A DNA stretch of 37,045 nt, from NCBI GenBank assembly GCA_020161545.1, contig JAIUNT010000012.1:1-37045 (forward strand), given 5' to 3'. This document shows positions 32,446 to 37,045 of the stretch, piece after piece. Positions within the stretch are counted from its first letter, which is position 1, and every line of letters starts with the position of its first letter. The notes beneath the pieces were generated by a model. It saw only the letters and a program-made list of their open reading frames with translations. It had not been told where the DNA came from and did not search any database. Source of the stretch: Pseudomonadota bacterium (GTDB taxonomy: Bacteria; Pseudomonadota; Alphaproteobacteria; Caedimonadales; UBA1908). Position numbers and translations under genes: made by a program.

Positions 32446-34449
32446 TTAGGACGTTTGTGTTGCACTCGCACGGTTGAAGCCGAGTCTGATTGGCATGAAG
32501 CTGGATAAATATTCTGTCCAACTGGCTTTTTGCTGCGGCTCAAGCCCAGCTTGAGTCAGGGATGTGGCAGTTTCACTGCCAGCTTGTGATTGCGCTGTTT
32601 GGGCAGTGTCTATGCTGGATAGGTTCGTGGCGTCCTCTTCGAGCGTCGCATTAAAACTTGATGGACCCATAAAGATCATGCTGCCCATTATGCTGCCCAT
32701 ATCCATGGAGAGGGACGCACTTGAAGAAGAGCTCGTTGCGGCTTCCTGGGCCGCTTCGTTTTGAATGGTGGGCACACAGTCCCATTCTTTAGAGACCTCC
32801 TCTAAGAATTGGGTAAGCGCCATACGATCCGAGTAAGCGACATGCGCACATTGTTCTGGATTTGCCGCGTGCAAACTGACGCCAGTTTTGGTGCTAATCC
32901 TCCAAACATAACCTTGCTCTAATAGAGTTGAGGCCAGCGCATTGATCTCAGGCTGCATACCAAGATGTGCATTGAGATCACTGATGAATGCTTCACGCAG
33001 AGGATATGGCTCATTTAGGGGAGAGTGCTTTAAACCTGCTCTGTCAAAAGAACGTATATCACCCTGAATGACGCCTTTTTGAGCAACAGAGCTTTTTTGC
33101 AGGACATGAAGTGCTTCTGGCTCTATTTTTGAGTTTTCGTTGGGTTCATCTTTTTGTTCTTCCTTAAATTTCTTTTTGGAAGAGTTGATTTCTTCACTAG
33201 GGGGGGGAGGGCATCGCAAGATGCGTTTCATGTCTTGTTCAAAATAGGAGACAGGTGATATCGGCTCAGGTGACGTGGTGTGCTTGAGATCTTCTAGTCT
33301 GAAAGAAGCGATTGCGTTTTTGAGGGCCACTTTGGTAAGAATCGCCGTATGGCCAAGGACATGAATTGGTTCGGTTCGCAATTCTCCAGAGCTTGTTTCT
33401 ACAAGCGGCGCGCGCGCGCGTCCTAGGACACGTTTCATGTCTTCTGAAAAAAAACCCTCAAGGACTGGCTCTATGGGGTCTACATGTCTTAGCTTTTTCT
33501 TTTCAGGGGAAAAAACTAAGCGGTGAAAATCTAGCTTTTCGTGTAAAAGGCTTGCTTGCACCTTTTCAAATCGGATACGACCTTTCCCGATGCGGGCACG
33601 AAGGTTTTTTAATTTTCCCTCGATTCTCTGAATGCCTTGTGTAATCCCTTCAATTTCTTCATTAAGATTGTTGATAAGCGTTTGTCTGCGGTCAATTTCA
33701 TGTGTGTCGAAGTTTTTCTTCGCTTCATTGAGGGTCGCAACCTTTTCTCTCATGGCAAACCCCATTGGCATGTCAAAGAGGTCTGGGTTTTCCAGGAGGC
33801 GCGCAATGCCAGGATCACACATGATCTTTGATAAATCCTCAAGTTTCTGTTTCTTGAGTACTAACAGATTCTTTTTTCCTCTTTCTCTTGTGACTTGACT
33901 CTCAAAGAAATAGAGTCTCTCAGAATCACTTATGATGCCATCATTGATACGTTCCAGGTCTTTCGCAACAAGCGCTTTAAGCACTTTATTTTGCTCAGGA
34001 AGTGGTTTGGGTTTTACGGCTTGCAATGAAAGAGGTTTAAGCACTTGCTTAAGTTCGGGTGTAATGAGGGAAAGAACACTTTCTTTATAGAAAGCGGCAC
34101 GCTTTTCTGGAGACATCTGCATTGGACAAGTGCTTGGGGTAGGTGTGGAGAGTGGAGCCGACACTTCAGGAGATGGTAACAGTACAGGATGAGGTGAAGA
34201 GGACGCTGGTACTGACCTGAGTCTTCCCTGGGCCGCTTGAAGCTCTTGTAAGTTGACAACCAGGCGCAGCGGTGTTGGTGAGGTCTCCTTTGCTTCATAG
34301 GCAACGCTGGATGGTTCCTCATGGGATTTGCTTGCATGAGCCATCTTTGTTTTGTCGAATTTTGAGAGGTCATCAAAGAGTGTTGCCGGAAGAGGTGTGT
34401 GGAGCATGCACCCAAAAACACCAATGAAGGAAAAGTAGAACCGGCCCAT
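32446..34449 (-). CDS. large secreted repeat and coiled-coil protein, unknown function
   Basis: No known family. ATG 34449 has GAGGTG just upstream and begins a signal-like segment (MGRFYFSFIGVFGCMLHTPLPA). The 667-residue product has a Pro/Ser-rich part (about 40-115), a charged helical coiled-coil region (about 155-310), then three diverged copies of a unit beginning L-R/K-H, EP and F-x-x-D-M-K-R-x-L at 320, 388 and 473; between them the sequence E-x-L/I-HVL...SF...LKH recurs. The C-terminal 110 residues are Ser/Ala/Gln-rich with a Met/Gly-rich patch. Composition and export signal would suit a surface or effector protein; that is inference only. Confidence 0.75.
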   Translation of the reverse strand: MGRFYFSFIGVFGCMLHTPLPATLFDDLSKFDKTKMAHASKSHEEPSSVAYEAKETSPTPLRLVVNLQELQAAQGRLRSVPASSSPHPVLLPSPEVSAPLSTPTPSTCPMQMSPEKRAAFYKESVLSLITPELKQVLKPLSLQAVKPKPLPEQNKVLKALVAKDLERINDGIISDSERLYFFESQVTRERGKKNLLVLKKQKLEDLSKIMCDPGIARLLENPDLFDMPMGFAMREKVATLNEAKKNFDTHEIDRRQTLINNLNEEIEGITQGIQRIEGKLKNLRARIGKGRIRFEKVQASLLHEKLDFHRLVFSPEKKKLRHVDPIEPVLEGFFSEDMKRVLGRARAPLVETSSGELRTEPIHVLGHTAILTKVALKNAIASFRLEDLKHTTSPEPISPVSYFEQDMKRILRCPPPPSEEINSSKKKFKEEQKDEPNENSKIEPEALHVLQKSSVAQKGVIQGDIRSFDRAGLKHSPLNEPYPLREAFISDLNAHLGMQPEINALASTLLEQGYVWRISTKTGVSLHAANPEQCAHVAYSDRMALTQFLEEVSKEWDCVPTIQNEAAQEAATSSSSSASLSMDMGSIMGSMIFMGPSSFNATLEEDATNLSSIDTAQTAQSQAGSETATSLTQAGLEPQQKASWTEYLSSFMPIRLGFNRASATQTS

Positions 34450-34571
34450 ATGACACCTCGTCTTCAGTCGCAACCCTTCTATTTCAAAGCATAAATACTT
34501 TCAATTTCGTAAAGAGGTGCGATAAGTTTTTATCCCGCAAGGTATATCTGGTGAGTACTCTTGCGCGTGCG

Positions 34572-34705
34572 TCAGACTCAGGCTGCTTTAGTTTTCAAAA
34601 TGTGCAATCAAGAAATGCAAGGCCCACCTGCATGAGCGCCCACATACCCCACGCGCGTGCAGGACAATTTTTCCCATGAGGCGCCTTGATTTCCGAGAGT
34701 CTTGA
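34572..34705 (-). ncRNA. possible rod-shaped structured RNA or leader element
   Basis: Three inverted repeats are nested around one centre: TCAGACTC (34572-34579) with GAGTCT plus GA (34697-34705, one bulged base); AATCAAG (34606-34612) with CTTGATT (34685-34691); CCTGCA (34627-34632) with TGCAGG (34658-34663), with a GCGC/GCGC pair inside. They would fold into a long hairpin with large internal loops, broadly like 6S RNA in shape, though I recognise no 6S sequence. On the minus strand TTGACA (34755-34750) and TATGTC (15-base spacer) lie upstream. It could be a free RNA or the 5' leader of the 667-residue protein gene; strand is uncertain. Confidence 0.3.
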
Positions 34706-34803
34706 GAAAAAAATGTGCTCTGCTTGTTGACATATTAAATTGCCCGAACTGTCAATTTTTTTCAACCAAATGGATAGATTACACACGGTTCCGTAATAAA
34801 AGC

Positions 34804-34831
34804 TTGACGTCACATCCGAATTTGCTATTAA
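34804..34831 (+). promoter_or_regulatory. sigma70-like promoter of the alpha/beta hydrolase gene
   Basis: TTGACG (34804-34809), a 16-base spacer and TATTAA (34826-34831) precede the ATG at 34863 by 31 bases, with AAGGAG in between as ribosome-binding site. Confidence 0.6.
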
Positions 34832-34862
34832 TCCCCCATGAGGAATGCTTAAGGAGTTGCAC

Positions 34863-35531
34863 ATGGCTGAGGTCATCATCAACGGACCAGAAGGGCGCCT
34901 TGAGGGGCGTTACCATCACCACAAGGAACCTGGTGCACCTATTGCCCTGATCCTTCACCCCCACCCAGAGCATGGTGGCACCATGAACAACAAGGTGACC
35001 TATGCCCTTTACAAAAGCTTTGTAGAGATGGGTTTTAACACCATGCGCTTCAACTTTCGTGGCGTGGGTAAATCCGAAGGTCGTTTCGGCCAAGGAGAGG
35101 GTGAGCTTAGCGACGCTGCGTGCGTTTTGGACTGGATGCAGACCTATAATCCCATGGCGTCAAGCTGCTGGATCGCTGGTTTTTCATTTGGCGCTTGGAT
35201 CTCTATGCAGCTTTTGATGCGCCGACCTGAGGTTGAAGGGTTTGTATCTGTGTCACCTCCTGCCAATATGTACGACTTCTCGTTCTTGGCTCCATGCCCT
35301 GTGTCGGGTCTCATGATTCACGGAGAAAAAGACCAGATTGTGCCCGTTGACAGTGTGTCAAAGCTGTGTGAGAAACTTTCAATGCAGAAAAACATCGAAA
35401 TCACACAGAATATCATTGCCAATGCCGACCATTTTTATGGGGAGCAATTGGAAGAAATGATGAGCAAAGTCAAAGACTACGTGACTAGCATGGGCACTGG
35501 CTCCGTCAAACTTTCCCAGGAACAGGCTTAA
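34863..35531 (+). CDS. alpha/beta hydrolase (COG2945 type)
   Basis: Cytoplasmic serine hydrolase of unknown substrate. The ATG at 34863 has AAGGAG seven bases upstream; an earlier in-frame start at 34845 lies upstream of that RBS. In 222 residues: LILHPHPEHGGTMNNKV, the family's oxyanion region; NFRGVGKSEG; the nucleophile elbow GFSFGA; MIHGEKDQIVP with the acid; and NADHFYGEQL with the catalytic His. This order is characteristic of the COG2945 group widespread in proteobacteria. No signal peptide. Confidence 0.9.
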   Translation: MAEVIINGPEGRLEGRYHHHKEPGAPIALILHPHPEHGGTMNNKVTYALYKSFVEMGFNTMRFNFRGVGKSEGRFGQGEGELSDAACVLDWMQTYNPMASSCWIAGFSFGAWISMQLLMRRPEVEGFVSVSPPANMYDFSFLAPCPVSGLMIHGEKDQIVPVDSVSKLCEKLSMQKNIEITQNIIANADHFYGEQLEEMMSKVKDYVTSMGTGSVKLSQEQA

Positions 35532-35542
35532 TTTCTTGAAAA

Positions 35543-35575
35543 GGGGGTGTGCAGCCCCCATATCTGTATTATAAT
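35543..35575 (+). promoter_or_regulatory. GC hairpin and -10 box between hydrolase gene and ppx/gppA
   Basis: GGGGG (35543-35547) pairs with CCCCC (35555-35559) around a 7-base loop just after the hydrolase stop, without a T-run. A perfect TATAAT follows at 35570-35575, but no -35 box stands at the right distance. It may act as start for ppx/gppA. Confidence 0.35.
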
Positions 35576-35608
35576 GAAAGTAGCCTCATAGGATATACGG
35601 GTGTCATT

Positions 35609-36595
35609 GTGTTACAGGCCTCCCATTTTGCAGCTATAGATCTGGGAAGCAACAGTTGCCGTTTGCTCGTAATGAAGGAGACGCCCCAGGGACTTGCTTT
35701 AGAAGAGGCGTTCTCGCGGGTTGTGCGCCTCAGCGAGGGGCTTTCCGAGTCCGATGAGTTGTGCGAAAACGCTCAAGAACGAGCCCTTGCCGCCCTAAAG
35801 CAGTGCGCGAAAAAACTTGAGAAGTACCAGAATATCACATTGCGATGCGTGGCCACGGAAGCGTGTCGCCGTGCCGTAAATGCCCCTTCATTTCTCAAGC
35901 ATGTGCGCCAGACCCTGGGATTTGACTTCAAAGTGCTTTCACAAAAGGAAGAGGCTAGCTTTGCAGTGAAGGGTATCTCAGGTCTTTTGGATCCATCATA
36001 TCCTTACGCCCTAGTGTTCGATGTGGGAGGCGCTAGCACGGAAGTCGTTCTGTTGGCACAGGATCCTGGGCACCCGCAGGGTGTGCGCATTATCGACTGG
36101 ATTTCCCTTCCCCTTGGGGTTGTGAGCATTGCTGAGACGGGCCATCCGGAGTGCGCTAAGAGCTATCTGCAGGTGGCGGCGTCCATCCGGGATACCCTGC
36201 GTCAGTTCAGTGCGCCCCATAATTTAGACGTCCTTATCGCACAAAACAAAGTACAGCTTGTGGGTAGCTCTGGCACAGCCACTACCGCAGCCGCGCTTCA
36301 CCTGGGACTGCGCTACTACGCGCGCCACCGCGTTGATGGTATCGTTTTAACCTTTGATCAGATTGAACAAGTTATTAAAGACTTGCAAATGATGTCAAAC
36401 CATGAGAGAAGTCTGCATCCCTGCATTGGCTCTGAACGAAGTGATTTAGTGCTGGCAGGCATGGCTGTGTTTGAGGGACTTGCCTCAGCGTGGCCCGTTG
36501 GACTTCTTACCGTTGCAGACAGAGGCGTACGTGACGGCGTTGTTTTTCAGCTCTATGAAGACACGAAGAATATGGATCTCGCCTCGGTAGCTTAA
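35609..36595 (+). CDS. Ppx/GppA family phosphatase (exopolyphosphatase or pppGpp phosphohydrolase)
   Basis: Member of the ASKHA-fold Ppx/GppA family, acting on polyphosphate or pppGpp. Motifs in the 328-residue form are FAAIDLGSNSCRLLV (phosphate loop 1), VFDVGGASTEVVLL (loop 2) and GSSGTATTAAAL (adenosine-like motif). Only the catalytic two-domain core is present, without the C-terminal HD-like extension of E. coli Ppx; this short form is usual in alphaproteobacteria. The start is uncertain: GTG 35609 places the first motif seven residues in and lies after the TATAAT; GTG 35549 would begin inside a hairpin. rlmE follows by four bases. Confidence 0.88.
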   Translation: MLQASHFAAIDLGSNSCRLLVMKETPQGLALEEAFSRVVRLSEGLSESDELCENAQERALAALKQCAKKLEKYQNITLRCVATEACRRAVNAPSFLKHVRQTLGFDFKVLSQKEEASFAVKGISGLLDPSYPYALVFDVGGASTEVVLLAQDPGHPQGVRIIDWISLPLGVVSIAETGHPECAKSYLQVAASIRDTLRQFSAPHNLDVLIAQNKVQLVGSSGTATTAAALHLGLRYYARHRVDGIVLTFDQIEQVIKDLQMMSNHERSLHPCIGSERSDLVLAGMAVFEGLASAWPVGLLTVADRGVRDGVVFQLYEDTKNMDLASVA

Positions 36596-36599
36596 ATAA

Positions 36600-37045
36600 A
36601 TGCAAAAACGCCCAACTTTTTCTCCTAAACGCCCAGCGCTGCGTACGCCAAGCGTACGTGTCAAAACAGCACGAGGTCGCAAGGTCTCTTCCCAGCGTTG
36701 GTTGCAACGCCAGCTGAACGACCCTTATGTGCTGCAAGCCAAAACCCTGGGGTACCGTTCCCGCGCAGCTTTCAAGCTTGAGCAGCTTGATGATAAGTTT
36801 CACTTTCTCAAAAAAGGCGCCAGCGTTGTGGACTTAGGCATGGCGCCTGGTGGATGGACCCAAGTGGCCCTTGAACGCACGCAAGTTGCTGGCAAGGCTT
36901 GCCACGTTGTGGGCATTGACCTTTTGCCCGTGGATCCATTGCCCAATGTGACCATTTTTCAAGGCGACTTTATGGAAGAGGATCAGCGCGAAGCCGTACG
37001 TCAGGCGTGCGGGGGCGCGGCCGATGTGGTCCTAAGTGATATGGC
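36600..37045 (+). CDS. rlmE: 23S rRNA (uridine-2'-O-)-methyltransferase, 5' part (partial)
   Basis: RlmE (FtsJ/RrmJ) methylates U2552 in the 23S rRNA A-loop. The frame opens with ATG at 36600 and runs off the right edge, showing about 148 residues: a basic N-terminal extension (RPTFSPKRPALRTPSVR), NDPYVLQAKTLGYRSRAAFKL with the catalytic Lys of the K-D-K-E set, the SAM loop VVDLGMAPGGWTQVA, GIDLLPVDP, and VVLSDMA with the catalytic Asp at the very end. No RBS; it starts four bases after ppx/gppA and is probably coupled. The ppx-rlmE pair is usual in alphaproteobacteria. Confidence 0.96.
   Translation, partial: MQKRPTFSPKRPALRTPSVRVKTARGRKVSSQRWLQRQLNDPYVLQAKTLGYRSRAAFKLEQLDDKFHFLKKGASVVDLGMAPGGWTQVALERTQVAGKACHVVGIDLLPVDPLPNVTIFQGDFMEEDQREAVRQACGGAADVVLSDM

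Larger units (their letters stand above)
34450..34862. other. 413-base intergenic region with nested inverted repeats
   Basis: Apart from the features listed within it, I see no gene here. It divides the leftward repeat-protein gene from the rightward hydrolase gene. A minus-strand candidate promoter for the repeat protein, TTGAAA with TAGAAG after 17 bases, lies just upstream of its RBS. A 95-codon leftward frame (34595-34882) crosses the region but lacks support. Confidence 0.4.

Noticed and set aside
34572-34705. Naming the structured element 6S RNA
   Set aside because: Only the overall shape is similar; I cannot match conserved 6S sequence, and the strand is unclear.
34595-34882. 95-codon minus-strand ORF across the intergenic region
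   Set aside because: It covers the hydrolase promoter, RBS and start, has no RBS of its own and lies over the nested inverted repeats.
1-37045. CRISPR array, insertion sequence, prophage or integrase
   Set aside because: No regularly spaced direct repeats, transposase or integrase motifs were seen in any frame.

Overview
The window is a stretch of bacterial chromosome from a Gram-negative alphaproteobacterium. This rests on gene content and neighbourhoods: metK followed directly by trmB, cpoB followed by tilS, ppx/gppA followed by rlmE, a membrane-anchored class I cytochrome c, an MJ0042-type zinc-ribbon membrane protein, and an ADP-heptose (LPS core) pathway. Base composition is intermediate. 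Several large secreted proteins of no known family, a nucleoside importer and a peptide importer would fit a host-associated lineage such as Holosporales, but that is inference; no rRNA or marker phylogeny is available here.

Layout. 1-2156 (+): the end of metK, trmB, then a small secreted protein. 2252-5158 (-): a secreted class-3 lipase and a NupC/CNT nucleoside transporter, each followed by a hairpin. 5326-7434 (+): rmuC and an anchored cytochrome c. 7454-9605 (-): two secreted proteins that look like divergent paralogues of one another and faintly like bacterial Tgl transglutaminases. 9662-11165 (-): a complete three-gene HipBST toxin-antitoxin operon, with a repeat-rich region upstream. 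11470-12549 (-): a secreted protein made of about 35-residue helical repeats. 12718-20436 (+): a yejABEF peptide ABC importer whose last gene overlaps uvrB. 20375-27201 (-): tilS, cpoB, a globin-coupled GGDEF/EAL regulator and priA. 27332-27408 (+): tRNA-Pro(UGG). 27409-31361 (-): an MscS channel, then hldE, gmhA and a zinc-ribbon protein as one operon. 31516-32421 (+): an unknown membrane protein. 32446-34449 (-): a large secreted repeat protein with a structured upstream region. 34863-37045 (+): an alpha/beta hydrolase, ppx/gppA and the start of rlmE.

How the genes fit together. Most are housekeeping: SAM supply, tRNA and rRNA modification, DNA repair and replication restart, heptose synthesis, envelope upkeep, nutrient import. 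The accessory part is concentrated between 7.4 and 12.6 kb (two Tgl-like secreted proteins, HipBST, solenoid protein) and between 32.4 and 34.9 kb (repeat protein plus possible structured RNA). The most promising leads are the Tgl-like pair, in which one member keeps a Cys and the other has Tyr at the same place, the HipBST operon with an SIQ instead of SxS autophosphorylation motif and six copies of one 7-mer upstream, and the nested inverted repeats at 34572-34705. No mobile element, CRISPR array or rRNA was seen.
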